Positions 33,611-45,091 are shown, numbered from the stretch's first letter. The stretch is 64,000 nucleotides of DNA from Siderastrea siderea (GCA_964030785.1 OZ034972.1:49791538-49855537); one strand, 5' to 3'. The notes: a model not told the origin generated them from the sequence alone. A program made the numbers and translations.

Positions 33611-33984
33611 AAATGAGACGCCGTAGAATAGCTCGCCCGGCTGGCAGAGTCATAGCAACCAACACTGGTACAGGTATATCACAGCTTAACCCACCTTACC
33701 CGTGTCAGGTACCACCAGCTTTCCAACAAAGCTACCCACACTACCCCCCACCGAAACCTGAGCAGCATCAGACACTTACGCCACCTCCTGCCTACAGCCC
33801 TGAAGCAGCAGAAGCAAGTGAGCCACCTCCCCCCTCCTACAATGAAGCAACACAGGGAAGATCAGGGGGGTACATAACCCTCACATCTCATACGGGGCAG
33901 CACCTTCAGCTCCACCTGTGGACTGATTGACATCGAAACACTCAATGCGTACAAGGCCAGCACAGATCAAACCACTTCTAAGTT

Positions 33985-34002
33985 GCAAACAAACAAGGGG
34001 GT

Positions 34003-34038
<36 letters not shown>

Positions 34039-34189
34039 GACGTGAACACAAAATTTTGGATTTATCAACTGAATTGATAAGGTAAATTGGCCACCGTAAA
34101 GAGATTGAAAGCTGACGTTTCGAGCGTTAGCCCTTCGTCGAAGGGCTAACACTCGAAAAGTCATTCAATCTCTTTACGGTGGCCAATTT
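33985..34189. mobile_element. Inverted-repeat Penelope-type terminal fragment
   Basis: Flanked by a 14-bp direct duplication ACCACTTCTAAGTT (33971-33984 and 34190-34203). Inside, GTAAATTGGCCACCGTAAAG and its complement face each other around GACGTTTCGAGCGTTAGCCC / GGGCTAACACTCGAAAAG. The GAAACGTC-type terminal sequence is common next to Penelope-like elements (family knowledge). No coding sequence. Confidence 0.65.
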
Positions 34190-34381
34190 ACCACTTCTAA
34201 GTTAAGGTGTACCATTTCCAACCAAGCTAGGTTACCCTTACTGACCCCGTCCAGAATATGAACAGCAACAGATTGATCTAAGTTTCCACATGGTATGCCG
34301 GAAAGAATCAAGAAAACGGCTTCCTCCCTTACAAAGAAAAACTCAGGGGCACACTACGTACCACGTGTCGGCCTGTGTAAA

Positions 34382-34699
34382 TGTGCTGTCCCATATTTAC
34401 AGCATTATTTCAGTATTTTTCAGTTTACCCTTGTTACGTGACTTATTGCGTTACTCTTTGTGCCTTGTTTACGCACGTGGCTTTTCCTCGCTTTTCTATT
34501 GGACAGCGCTCTTAGCTTATATTATGGTCTGTACTAGCGGCACGAGGGAGTCGGAATTTTCACTCGCTAGTGTTGTAAAGGCTTTCTTTTTCACCAAATA
34601 AGTCTGAATTTATCGGTTACACTGCTGGTGAATCGCTTCGGACCTTCTACAAAGCTCGGGACGCTTTCGGGGTCATCTCAAGCGAGATGGATCAGAACA
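34382..34699 (+). repeat. BEL/Pao 5' LTR
   Basis: 318 bp, TG...CA. The gag ATG at 34687 lies inside its last 13 bp. The base just after the LTR is G of GTGAAAAAG, with no TGG that would start a usual tRNA primer-binding site. Confidence 0.88.
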
Positions 34700-37227
34700 G
34701 TGAAAAAGATAATTACGCATTGGCCCCCGTGGAAGACGAGGAATTTCTCCTTACGGACCCAGAGAATCCCTCGACTAGCCCGCCTCATGAAGAAACTACG
34801 GATGGTGATGCTCGACCAAAACGTACTATTAAGCCTACTCTGAAGCTGTTAGAAAACAGATTTAACTCCGATAAAGAAAAGCTGGAGAAAATGTGGGTTG
34901 ATACGGCGGCAGCGATCTCTAAACTCCGGCAAACACCGGATTCGGTGGACAAGATTCGCTCAGCAACAAGCGAGTTGCGTTCCATTTTCGGCGAATATCA
35001 ACTTGTGTGGGTATCTCTAATGGATTTTACGAGTCGCTCTAATGCTCCCGAATGTCAAAGGGAACGTAAAACCGTCGAAGAGATGATGAAAACTCGCCGC
35101 GAACTCGTTCAAGGTGCGATCAACGAAGGAATAGATCGAAAGAATGATACATTACAAGAAGTACAATCGGCTCGCTCTGGGTCATCAGGTGTCAGTCGCG
35201 TCTCCACTGTGTCATCCACCGCGATACGAGCGCAAGCCAGAGCCGAAGCTGTGGCAGCCCAAAAGAAGGCAGAAATGGAAAGGAAAATGGCAGAAATCGA
35301 GGCCCAGTCGGCCCTCCTGTTAGAGCAAGAAGAGAAAAGGAAAAGAGAGGAAGAAATGGCCTTCGCTCGAAAGAAACGCGAGGAAGAGGCACGGATCGCG
35401 TGTTTACGCCTGGAACAAGAGGCAGCCGTGGCACTGGCAAAAGCGAACGCGATGGATGAGGAACTCGCTCCCACCTTTGCCAAGGAATCCCAGAAACCAG
35501 ATTTGCCACTCATGGACCCATCCCAGCGTGTGCGGGATTTCATCAAGGCACACATGGATGAAGAACGCACTCGAGGGACTCGTCCCGACGCAAATCTCCT
35601 GGAGGAACGAACCACTGATGAGAAGCTAAATCCTGAAGCAACACAGCATGTTAAGTCAACTTTCAAAGAGGAACTCACCACCCCTAAGAAGTCAAATCCT
35701 AAAGTTACGGAGTTCATTCCAATTCAAACTGAAAGCACAGTTTCACCTACATGTAAGCCTCTTAACCACGTGGAATCTTATATTCAGTTCATGGCTAGAC
35801 AAGAACTCGTAGCTAACAAGATTGAAAAGTTTGACAATCGACCAGAGAACTACCGCACCTGGAAAGCGTCGTTTGAAAACATGGTAAGAGATGTGAACAT
35901 CACCGCAAGTGAAACATTAACCCTGTTAATCGAGTATACCACCAGTCAGTCAAAGAGACTTGTTCAACGCCTGCGCAATGCCTACGTAGAGAATCCTGAA
36001 GAGGGCTTAAAGGAAACTTGGAAGAAATTAAGCGAGCGATTCGGTTCAAATGCGGTCGTAACTCAAATGCACCTTAACAAACTGACAATGTTCCCCAAGA
36101 TCGAACCCAAGGATAATAAAGGACTACAGGAACTTGGAGATTTGCTCCTTGAACTGGAATGTGCAAAGAATGATGGAGGACTTAGTGGTCTGAAAGTGCT
36201 TGATGAACCAGCATTCCTAAAACCTTTACTTGTTAAACTTCCAGATGACCTCCAAGGAAGATGGCAACGTCACGCTTATCGATACAAAGTTCAGAAAGTT
36301 GCAGACTATCCTCCATTTAGTGAATTCGCTAAGTTCATCCAAGAGATATCGCAGGAAAGAAACGATCCTTACTTGGCAATAGAGAACCTGGATAAGAGAA
36401 ATCTTCGCTCCCCAAAAATTCCCTTCAAGCCACCTAAACCTCCAAACTCAGGTGAAGGCTTCACAGTGCGAAAGACTGAACTTTCTGAAAATGCTCTCAA
36501 CTCAAGTGGTCAACCTCCCTCTGCTCCCGATACTAGGAAATGGTGCTTCATTCATCGGTCACATCACGCCCTCAGCAAGTGTCGAGTCTTCAGATCAAAA
36601 ACCTTGGATGAGAGGAAAAACCTGTCAAGTCAACATGGTGTCTGTTTCCGCTGTGTAGCTTCTTCTAACCATCATGCCAAAGACTGTACAGCTGTTATTA
36701 AGTGCCGCGAATGCCAGAGTGACAAACACACATCAGCACTTCATCCAGGCTCTCCAAACAACCCAGTAACTCGGAGCAAAGAGCAAGGAAACACCCAGCT
36801 TCATGGCGAGGAGGCCAGCAACTTCACGACCACATGTACCGAGGTGTGTGGCAGCACAAGCGGAAGCAAATCCTGCTCTAAGATATGCCTCGAAAACGTT
36901 TACTCAAGAGATCACCCTGGCAACAAAATCAAGGCATATGCGATCATCGATGACCAAAGTAACTGCTCTCTCGGCACATCAAGACTCTTTGAACTGCTCA
37001 ACTTGGGAGGTGATTCTACTCAGTACACACTTAGAACTTGCTCAGGGACGACACAAGCCAAGGGCAGAAGAGCCATGGACCTTGTCATAGAATCTGTGGA
37101 TGGTAGCAAACACCATAATCTACAGAGTGCGATGCCATTCCAAACAACAGGGATGAAATCCCTACCCCCGAATCTGCAGGATTTCATCCCCATCTCAGGG
37201 GGATTGCCCACAAGATTCCCAACATAG
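34687..37227 (+). pseudogene. BEL/Pao gag and protease region (846-codon ORF)
   Basis: N-terminal charged region; coiled-coil-like Lys/Glu/Ala-rich stretch at residues ~180-265; DUF1759-like capsid region from ~379 (KFDNRPENYRTWKASFENMV); two Cys/His clusters at ~617-690 (CFIH...; CFRC...HHAKDC..VIKCREC); retropepsin active-site region AIIDDQSN at ~750-760. The ORF ends prematurely because of a frameshift in the G run at 37198-37202, just after the protease. Minus-strand ORFs over 35109-35717 are antisense artefacts of the coiled coil. Confidence 0.85.
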
Positions 37228-39662
37228 ATATGGAAGCTGACATCCTGCTCCTCATCGGAAGGGATGCACCCCCTCTGCACAAGGTCCACGAATCCCGCAA
37301 TGGACCAAGGGATGCTCCATGGGCACAGCGGCTGGACTTGGGTTGGGTTGTGATCGGGAATGCATGTTTGAATGGCGCACACAGACCGAGCGAGATTGCC
37401 ACTTTCAAGACCCATTTTCTTGATAATGGCCGCCCCTCATTTATGGAACCCTGCCCCAGCCTTTTGTATGTCAAATGTGAAACAACCCTGGATGGCACAC
37501 CTTCAGCCACCAATCGGAAAAAGGGACAATTTATTAACGAACGGTTCGAGGACAATTTAGGAACCAACGTGTTTGTGCGCACAAGAGATGACAACAAGCC
37601 AGGCACCTCTATAGAGGATTGCAAATTCCTGAAGATTATGGATGAAGGCATGGTCAAGGACCAAGAATCAGGCAGCTAGGCAGCGCCCCTCCCACTCCGT
37701 GAGGAAACACAGCACCTCCCAGACAACAGAGAGAACGCTTTAAAACGAATGAAGTCAACACGTCGCCTCTTGGATAAGAAACCAACCATGAAGGAACACT
37801 ACTTCACATTCATGCAAAAACTTCTCGACAGCAGCCATGCCGAGATTGCACCAGTAACTGGACCAAATCAGCCTACTACGCGGTGGTATCTCCCGCATTT
37901 CGGCGTGTACCACCCGCAGAAGCCAGGGAAGATCAGGGTGGTCTTCGATTCCGCAGCCGAGACAGAAAAAGTGTCCCTAAACAAGCTGCTGCTTTCGGGA
38001 CCTGATCTTAACAATGGTTTATTAGGTGTCCTTATACGTTTTCGCCAGGACCCAGTCGCCTTCATGGCGGACATAGAACAGATGTTCCACTCATTTCTCG
38101 TCGACAAGAGACACAGAGATCTCCTCCGGTTCTTCTGGTATCAAGACAATGACCCAGCCAAGTCCCTGACGGAATACAGAATGAGGGTGCACGTTTTTGG
38201 AAACACATCATCCCCTGCGGTCGCCACTTATGGTCTTCGAAAAACGGCTGAAGTAGGAGAGTCCGAGTTTGGATCAGATGCCAAGGAACTTGTAGACAAG
38301 AACTTCTACGTGGACGATGCCCTAAAATCTGTCGCCACTCCAGCCAAAGCCATAGACCTGCTAAAGCGAACACGAGCCATGCTAGCTACAGCCAACTTGC
38401 GCTGGCACAAGATCGCTTCAAGTCACCCAGAGGTTACACAGCCCTTTCCAGACGAAGATCAGGCCACAGACATCCGCAATTTGGATTTCTCCAAGGACAG
38501 CATCCCTGTCCAGCGCTCTCTCGGCGTATTCTGGGACTTAAAGTCAGATGCTTTCACGCTGAAAGTCTCTTCAGAGAATAAGCCATTTTCAAGACGCGGC
38601 GTCTTGTCGACTATTAACAGCCTGTATGATCCTCTGGGTTAAGCAGCGCCGGTGACCATCAGGGGAAAATTTCTTCTTCGGTCCATGTCAGCTGACCTCT
38701 GCAACGCACAGCCGGGAGATTGGGATGCACCTCTTCCTGAAGAACGGAGGCCAGCCTGGGAACTTTGGCGCCAAAGTCTCCTTGCCCTAGATCAGATCAG
38801 AGTTCCTCGTGCTTACTCGTCAAAGCCACTTAATGCAGCTAACCGTGTGGAGCTCCACACCTTCTGTGATGCTTCAAACGAAGCCATTGGAGCAGTTTCT
38901 TACCTGAAATCTGTTCAGGATGACGGACACATCCAGGTCTCATTCGTCCTGGGGAAAGCGAAGTTAGCTCCAACAAATGCCACAACTACGCCTCGCCTGG
39001 AGCTGTGTGCTGCGGTATTGGGAGTTGAGGTCGCGGAGCTGGTTATCGAAGAGCTCGACTTAGAACCACAGGCCATTATCTACTATTCAGATAGCCGGGT
39101 TGTTCTTGGGTATATCAGCAATGAAACCAGACGATTCTACGTTTACGTCAGCAATCGCGTACAGAGAATTAGAAGATCCACCTTACCAAACCAGTGGCAC
39201 TACGTACCGTCGCATCTGAACCCTGCCGATCTCGCCACCCGATCTGTGGACGCGCAAAGCCTCTCTGAAAGCATCTGCCATACTGGGCCCGCGTTTCTCC
39301 ACAACAAGCACGTAGCAGCCGACATGCCAGTCAGCAGCTTAGCCTCAGAAACTAAACTGGACGACCCCGAGGTTCGCCCCGAAGTAAAGGTGCTGACTAA
39401 TCGACTGGAGCCAAACAAATGTCTTGGATCAGCAAGATTCTCCAGGTTTTCACAGTGGTTCACACTCTTGAAAGCAATCGCAAGGCTCATTATACTTGCC
39501 CGGATCACCAAAACCTTCACCAGTGCGGATGGGAAGGTGCGAAAGATTGAATTGCTGACAGCCAAGGACGGATCAAGGAAGAGCTACACAAGACCGGTGA
39601 CTGAGGTCATATTACTGAGGAGTGAGGACAATCTCAAGAAGATGAGAACCACCGTTGGATGA
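37203..39662 (+). pseudogene. BEL/Pao reverse transcriptase-RNase H region with two stops and deleted integrase
   Basis: One reading frame interrupted at 37677-37679 (TAG) and 38640-38642 (TAA). It shows EADILLLIGRD, then RT with WYLPHFGVYHPQKPGKIRVV and the catalytic FYVDD at about 38304. RNase H follows (FCDASNEAIGA near 38870, TPRLELCAA, YYSDSRVVLGY). Near 39525 the sequence jumps to DGSRKSYTRPVTEVILL, the usual integrase C-terminal tail, so the zinc-binding and catalytic DDE segments are missing. Confidence 0.85.
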
Positions 39663-39824
39663 ACTTTGAACAGTGTTTCACACTTTGGATATGACATTGA
39701 TCTTCAAGCAGTTAGTGCTTCACATATTGGACATGACATTGATTTCAGAACTTTGAATGATGATTCAGAACTGTCGTTACCCAGAACTCTAGTGATATTA
39801 CCTTAAACAATATCAGGCGAGGAG

Positions 39825-40145
39825 TGTGCTGTCCCATATTTACAGCATTATTTCAGTATTTTTCAGTTTACCCTTGTTACGTGACTTATTGCGTTACTCT
39901 TTGTGCCTTGTTTACGCACGTGACTTTTCCTCGCTTTTCTATTGGACAGCGCTCTTAGCTTATATTATGGTCTGTACTAGCGGCACGAGGGAGTGGGAAT
40001 TTTCACTCGCTAGTGTTGTAAAGGCTTTCTTTTTCACCAAATAATAAGTCTGAATTTATCGGTTACACTGCTGGTGAATCGCTTCGGACCTTCTACAAAG
40101 CTCGGGACGCTTTCGGGGTCATCTCAAGCGAGATGGATCAGAACA
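39825..40145 (+). repeat. BEL/Pao 3' LTR
   Basis: 321 bp copy of the 5' LTR with an extra AAT-type triplet near 40043 and few substitutions. Followed by GTAAA. Confidence 0.88.
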
Positions 40146-40150
40146 GTAAA

Positions 40151-41048
40151 GTTTACATAAACGACTTTTAAAAAGCATTGTCAAGAAACTAAAATAAAGG
40201 AAACGGCATTGACGGAATACTCAAACTAATTTTTTCACATGGTGTTTCATGTAAGTGTTTATTTAATTTTGGTCCTTTACACCCTCGCTTTACAAACTTT
40301 TAAATAAAAACTTTTTAAAAAAATGAAAACAGGGCAAAAGGCAATCTCTATCAAGTTAGTTAAAGCCGGACAAGGAAGCCTATCCCCGGAAAGAATACTT
40401 GTTTTACCAAAAACGTCATATTTTTGTTTACAGTTTCTGCGGGATTGGTTTCCTTGAGGTTAATAAATCTCGAAAACAACAAACAATCTAAACTAGCAGT
40501 TAATGCTAAAGTAGACGTTCCTGTATAAATATTGATTTAAATAAATAAAAATAAAAATGTAATGTTACTGCGTGTCACATAATAAACGTCACACAGACGA
40601 GATCTAGTCGGTTATTGCAGAAGGTTCCCAGCCTCAAGAGCAGGCCACTTTGGCGCCAAAATGTAAAGATTTGTAAGAAGACAAGAAAGGATAAATCCTC
40701 TCTTGAAGAAGATTGATCACCACTTAAGTCAGGAAACGAAAATAAAAAATAGCCTATAAAATTTACTTACCAGATCCGAATATTGTCCGTGTGTTGTTTC
40801 TTGACCGTCTCAAAGCCTTTAAACCGCATTTTCGCCAGCTTTTAAATTTTCAGCTTTCGACTAAACTCGTTTGCTGACTAAACTAGCGTTCAAGTTCCAT
40901 AAAATCCCGGCTCAGGTCATATTTTGCCGACTGAGGTGGTCTGCTCACACGCCTGGGTCGCCCGTGGTGGGTGATGTTTTGTTTGTTTGTTTTTCTGAAC
41001 AAAAAATGTTTTAGAGTGTTTCTGCAAAAAGAGTTGTGTTGTATATTA
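40151..41048. other. Unassigned spacer right of the LTR element
   Basis: No ORF, RNA or repeat ends recognised. AT-rich with a GC-richer patch near 40910-40970. Confidence 0.4.
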
Positions 41049-41440
41049 CCAATATTTTTTCTCTTTGTTAATCAACAATGAAGTTTGATTTGGTTCTGTA
41101 ACTCTCTTTCTCTTTTCTTCGCACTTCTCAAGACATTTTCTCGTATAAATCTTGTTTTTTTTTTCTTTAACTTGCATCCCTTAATTGCTGGCTTGTTGTT
41201 GAGCTGATAATTCAAATCATCATTTTCTTCCCCACTTACTCTTAAATTTGGACGTTATTTTGGTCTACATTTTCAAGAGGCATGGAAAATACATAATGAA
41301 TTTCGTCTATATGCCCGATGTTTATAACTTAACTGAACAATCTGTTCTTGTTGCGAAACAACTGGCTGTATGAGGGTAACTGGAGCACAGATTTTATTCA
41401 CTGATTTTACCATATGAATTGGTAAATTTAAAGCAAGTAA
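41049..41440 (+). repeat. Segmental duplication, copy at 41.0 kb
   Basis: Aligns with 44690-45070: TTGTTAATCAACA.TGA, GTTGAGCTGATAATT, CTACATTTTCAAGAGGCA, AAAATACATAATGAATTTC, TTTTATTCACTGATTTTACC. In the second copy it directly follows the exon 2 remnant of the 43995 gene, so this copy probably marks the 3' flank of a lost gene copy. Confidence 0.75.
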
Positions 41441-41512
41441 GTAAGTACGGGATAGACAATGAACGTTCGTGTCCTATAGAATACAGCGTCCCTTGCAACA
41501 TGCGCAAGATAG

Positions 41513-41843
41513 GTAGAGGATATTACACGGCGGCGCGAAGATGTGAATTTCGCTTTCGAGTGGTAAAAACAATATTTCACGAAAGAGCGCGCCGAGTGAG
41601 TAAAATATTGTTTTAACCACGTGAAAATAAAATACATATCTTCAAGCCACCGTGTAATTTTCTTTTTATTATATAGACAAGAGCATTTTTGCACAAACAG
41701 AGTAAAACCGGGAAATGACGTCATCAATATCCTCACTAGTATAGTGAGGATATGGAAAATACGCCGAGTCCCGGATGTAGTTTCGTGTGAACTTTACGAG
41801 TGGTCTATTTTCCACTAGAACACTCTTTTCTATATAATAAAAT
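41513..41843. mobile_element. Insertion with inverted-repeat content in the duplicated upstream block
   Basis: Interrupts AAGATAGG|AATACCACTC, contiguous in the copy near 45540. It contains AATATTTCACGAAAGAGCGC and partly complementary AATATTGTTTTAACCACG blocks, and TTACACGG/CCGTGTAA. Exact ends and duplication not resolved. Confidence 0.5.
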
Positions 41844-41965
41844 ACCACTCAGCCTGCGGTCTCGTAGCTTCTGTCTTTCCTCGGAACAGAATATCCGATA
41901 CAACACTCACGGACCTCACTTGCATTGTCTAACCCTCACTAAGACATCGCGCTTTGCGGTCAGAG

Positions 41966-43316
41966 CCAGAAGAAGAACGAATAGTATCCCACAATCCTTT
42001 GCCTCATGGAATGTCATGAAGATGGCGAATGTCTTGTGACACATGGCGGTTTTTGCCTGTTTTCGCTTTGGATTTGTTCAGAGATAAAGCGTTTCGCTGG
42101 GGATAGCACACTTCAAAACACAAACTTACAACCTTCAATATAAAATAGGTGTTGTTTCTTTTGAATGTAGCACATTAGAAATAGGTTTTTTAGATAATTT
42201 GAATAACAATGTCTCACGCCATCCGTTACCACCGCTTCAATGAGTCGCACAAAATTAATTATAGGTCTCTTTATGCTTGAGTAATTTACAGAAACAGTTA
42301 AAATCTGAATAATTAAAAAGTATTTGGACAACTTTGTACCATAGTGACCATTAGTGACCCGACAATTTCAAATTTCTGAAGGTTCGAAAATGGTCCAAAT
42401 CCCCGCAATTGCGAGTATCACGTTTTAACTCACATGGCGATTCCGCGACAAATGTAATGGAGTAATAAGCAGGGTTAAAGGAGATTGATTGCGCTTTTTC
42501 TTTATTGTGCTTTCTGTGCGAGCAAGGAGTGAATTAATCGTTTTTGTTTTGTTAGATGAACTCAAAAGGAGCCATGAAGATTACCAGTTATTAGCAGTTG
42601 CTTTCTCCTTGAGTATGGTCAACTGGGTGACAGATATCACTATTTCACTAATACGATACTGTCTCTTCTTGAAATGGTCGAAGTAGTTTGACACAAAACT
42701 TCGAGTTCGCAAATTATTGTTCCAGTTAATTGTCCATTGTCCTGTGCATTTAAAAACTACTCGAGAAAGAATTCAAGGAAGCGATTTTGAATACATTGCT
42801 TACAATCATCAACAACATCCTCTAGTAAACACAAGATACAACTAGCTGGATCTCGTCTTTAACAACGAATTCGAATCGATGATCGAAACATGACAATTAA
42901 GAATATACTCACGGCGATGTCGCAAATGCGATTTATTTGAATCAAGTAGGACTGCACAGACCGATGAACTGTTCTTCAACTGAGCGATCATCGATGTACT
43001 TCGAGAACAATCAGACTCTTCATCTGTGCAAACTTTCGAGGAGACTCTAGCGAATTCCTTGCAATAAAGTGCAGCATAGGCAAAACCTTTCAGCTGAACA
43101 CTAAATTCTTCCATTGATACGCAGCGTGAGTACTAGACCAGACGCGTAATTACGAAACGGAGTATTTTGCGTTGTAACACGTTACAAACAAGGCTGCCGC
43201 CATTTGAGTGAAACTCATTCAATCGATCCCTCGAGAGACTGATGACGTCACTTCAGATTTTGATAATATAGTTGCAAACGCAAAGGATTGTGGGATACTA
43301 TTCATTCTTCTTCTGG
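41966..43316. mobile_element. 1.35-kb hAT-like TIR element
   Basis: CCAGAAGAAGAACGAATAGT and its right-end counterpart match for 37 bp with one change. They are flanked by GTCAGAG (41959-41965 and 43317-43323). Paralogous blocks near 45650, 50325 and 53553 read straight through (CGGTCACATGATTTGCT), giving an empty site. Minus-strand exon-like ORF at 42913-43114. No transposase recognised. Confidence 0.7.
42913..43114 (-). CDS. Exon-like ORF (67 codons) ending at a splice donor, inside hAT-like element
   Basis: ATG at 43114; translation begins MEEFSVQLKGFAYAALYCKE and runs to HLRHR followed by C|GTGAGT. Downstream of the element's right end on this strand is GCCGCCATTT, a YY1-like site typical of promoters. 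No domain recognised. It could be exon 1 of the element's gene or captured host DNA. Confidence 0.35.
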
Positions 43317-43359
43317 GTCAGAGCATTTGCTGTTTATAACCATGCAAATGTGCATAACC

Positions 43360-43994
43360 ACAAGCTTTGTGTTATCCATTAAAAATAATAAAAAATAATA
43401 ATAATCGTTATATTCCGTAAGTTCTGTCTACTGGCATACAGTTTTTTGCCAGTTAAGCCGCAATTTGATGTAGAATTTACATTAAATAACTAGAGGGAAT
43501 TTCATTCAACTCGTACGTTACACCAGCATACAAATTAGTCCAGGAAGCGGAAATCAAAGTCGCTCCAAGTCGCGAGATATTTCTGATCGATGACGCATTG
43601 GCTATCGTGTAGTATCTCTTGCAGATATGAAAGGTTTTAAACATTGGGCTGACAAAAAAAACGCAGAGGCAAGATTTCCATAAAACCCTATACTTAATTA
43701 TGAATACTGCTTTCTGACTCGTTCTTAAATTTGTGTATGAGTAACAGCATGAAAGCAGTTGAATGCATAATTAATTATACGGAAATATTGTTATACTCTT
43801 AGAGCAGTTTGGCAAAAACGTGAGGAAGTTACGCAGTCTCTATTTACATCGTAGTTCGTGGGTCTAATCACACGATAAGCTTTTTAGCTTAATATTTACC
43901 GGAAGAAAACTGAAACGAGCTGAAAGAATTCATATTATTTCGCTGCTTATTCAAGGCTCAACCAAAAATACTGGAGAGGAGAATTCAAATCGTT
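43360..43994 (+). promoter_or_regulatory. Duplicated upstream block of the cysteine-rich family (copy 2)
   Basis: Very similar to 45640-46250 and 53507-54320: AATAATCGTTATATT, GGAAGCGGAA, GTCGCGAGATATTTCTGATC, ATCTCTTGCAGATATGAAAG, GAATGCATAATTAATTATAC. The leader ends ACTGGAGAGGAGAATTCAAA before the ATG at 43995. Confidence 0.65.
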
Positions 43995-44670
43995 ATGTTT
44001 GCAGTTTCTGTACTTCAAAGTTTCGTATTCATGCTCGTAGCTTCTTCGCTTATTGCGGTGAGCAATAGTGTATACTGCACTTCAACGTTCGACTGTACAG
44101 GGTACGTTGAAAGTTGCTGCAATCAGAAATGTGTCAGTTCCATTAGCTGCAGAGGTTATTCCTGTTCTAAGGACTCAGATTGCGGGGGAAGAGAAGCTGT
44201 GACGGGCCTGACGTGTTGTCGTGGAACATGCAAGTATAAAGCAAGCTGTATTCAGGAGAACGTCAGTAAGAAAGCTGAGACAATCGGTAAGCATTCTTTG
44301 CGATATCTTGTGCCTAGGTTATGGGGAAAATTATCTACAGATCTGCAAAAACTTGAAACGCTTTTAAAAATAAGATTGGTGCGGGATAAAGGATACAAGG
44401 GCTGTTCTCTCTGCTCAGCATAACTATGGAATTTTATCATTTTTTGTATCGACTTTTTAACGATTATTATTCAATTATTGATTATATATCAGATTAGCTA
44501 CTTCTAGTTTATTAGATTAGTATGATTATTATTAGATGATTATAGTATTATTAGACGTAAAAAAGGAATCTATCTATCTAGTATCTATCTATCTATCTAT
44601 CTATCGTTTTTCTGCTGGCATAATTGTTGACGCAACGTTTGGTGGACTTTTCTTCGTTGGACATGTATAG
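43995..44670 (+). pseudogene. Cysteine-rich family member with intact exon 1 and degenerate exon 2
   Basis: Exon 1 (43995-44286): signal peptide MFAVSVLQSFVFMLVASSLI and two cysteine repeats (CTSTFDCTGYVESCCNQKC, then CSKDSDC...CCRGTC), ending ATCG|GTAAGC (phase 1). The exon 2 remnant (44618-44670) encodes IIVDATFGGLFFVG and then a stop. Its acceptor AG has become GG, and the tail is absent. If the intron is retained the ORF ends at 44423, giving a 142-aa secreted product, so residual expression cannot be excluded. This copy reveals the ancestral two-exon structure: ectodomain, phase-1 intron, membrane segment plus tail. Confidence 0.65.
44571..44606. repeat. ATCT microsatellite
   Basis: Tandem ATCT/CTAT units, imperfect at 44580, in the intron of the gene remnant at 43995-44670. 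Confidence 0.8.
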
Positions 44671-44689
44671 TGTTAGCCTGTATTTTCTT

Positions 44690-45070
44690 TTACCAATTTT
44701 TTTTTTCTCTTGGTTAATCAACAGTGACGTTTGATCTGATTCTGTAACTTTCTTTCTCTTTCTTTGCGCTTCTCACGACTTTTTTCTCATATAAATCTTG
44801 GCTTTTTTCTTTAACTTGTATCTCTTGCTGGCTCGTTGTTGAGCTGATAATTGAAATCATCGTTTTCTTCACCACTTACTCTTAAATATGGACCTATTAT
44901 TTTGGTCTACATTTTCAAGAGGCACGGAAAATACATAATGAATTTCATCTATATGGCCGATGTCTGGCAGCAGGTTCTTGTTGCCAAACAACTGGCTTTT
45001 GGGGTAAATGGAGCCGATAGATTTTATTCACTGATTTTACCATACGAATTTGGGAGACGCTTGGCCATAC
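44690..45070 (+). repeat. Segmental duplication, copy at 44.7 kb
   Basis: Partner of 41049-41440; lies just 3' of the exon 2 remnant. The short ORF over 44851-45261 is not considered coding. Confidence 0.75.
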
Positions 45071-45091
45071 GAATTTGGGGACGTTTGGGGA

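Larger units (their letters stand above)
32033..33930 (+). pseudogene. Cysteine-rich/PPxY membrane protein, broken by LINE insertion and frameshifts
   Basis: A signal peptide (MVTVSVLQGLVFLFMASSLF) is followed by one and a half cysteine repeats up to DSDCGG near 32220. Here a small deletion relative to the 43995 copy shifts the frame. The transmembrane segment (FGGLIFVCIVLACTMFVCQQ) is read in another frame at about 32322-32380. At 32384-33610 a LINE is inserted with AAATGA duplications; the tail resumes with RRRR at 33617. The PPxY tail (PPPPSYNEATQG) is present, but one G fewer in the run near 33867 changes the C-terminus. Three independent lesions argue against function. Confidence 0.75.
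34382..40145 (+). mobile_element. BEL/Pao LTR retrotransposon, defective, lacking integrase
   Basis: Near-identical LTRs, 34382-34699 and 39825-40145, start TGTGCTGTCCC and end AGAACA, with the 5-bp duplication GTAAA at 34377-34381 and 40146-40150. Order gag, aspartic protease, reverse transcriptase, RNase H identifies BEL/Pao. Lesions: a frameshift in the G run at 37198-37202, in-frame stops at 37677-37679 and 38640-38642, and loss of the whole integrase core. The LTRs differ mainly by a 3-bp indel near 34600/40043, so the insertion is fairly recent. Any mobility would have to be supplied in trans. Confidence 0.92.

Noticed and set aside
35109..35717. 202-aa minus-strand ORF (and 105-aa ORF at 35192-35509)
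   Set aside because: Antisense of the gag coiled-coil region; Ser-rich composition mirrors the Lys/Glu codons of the sense strand.
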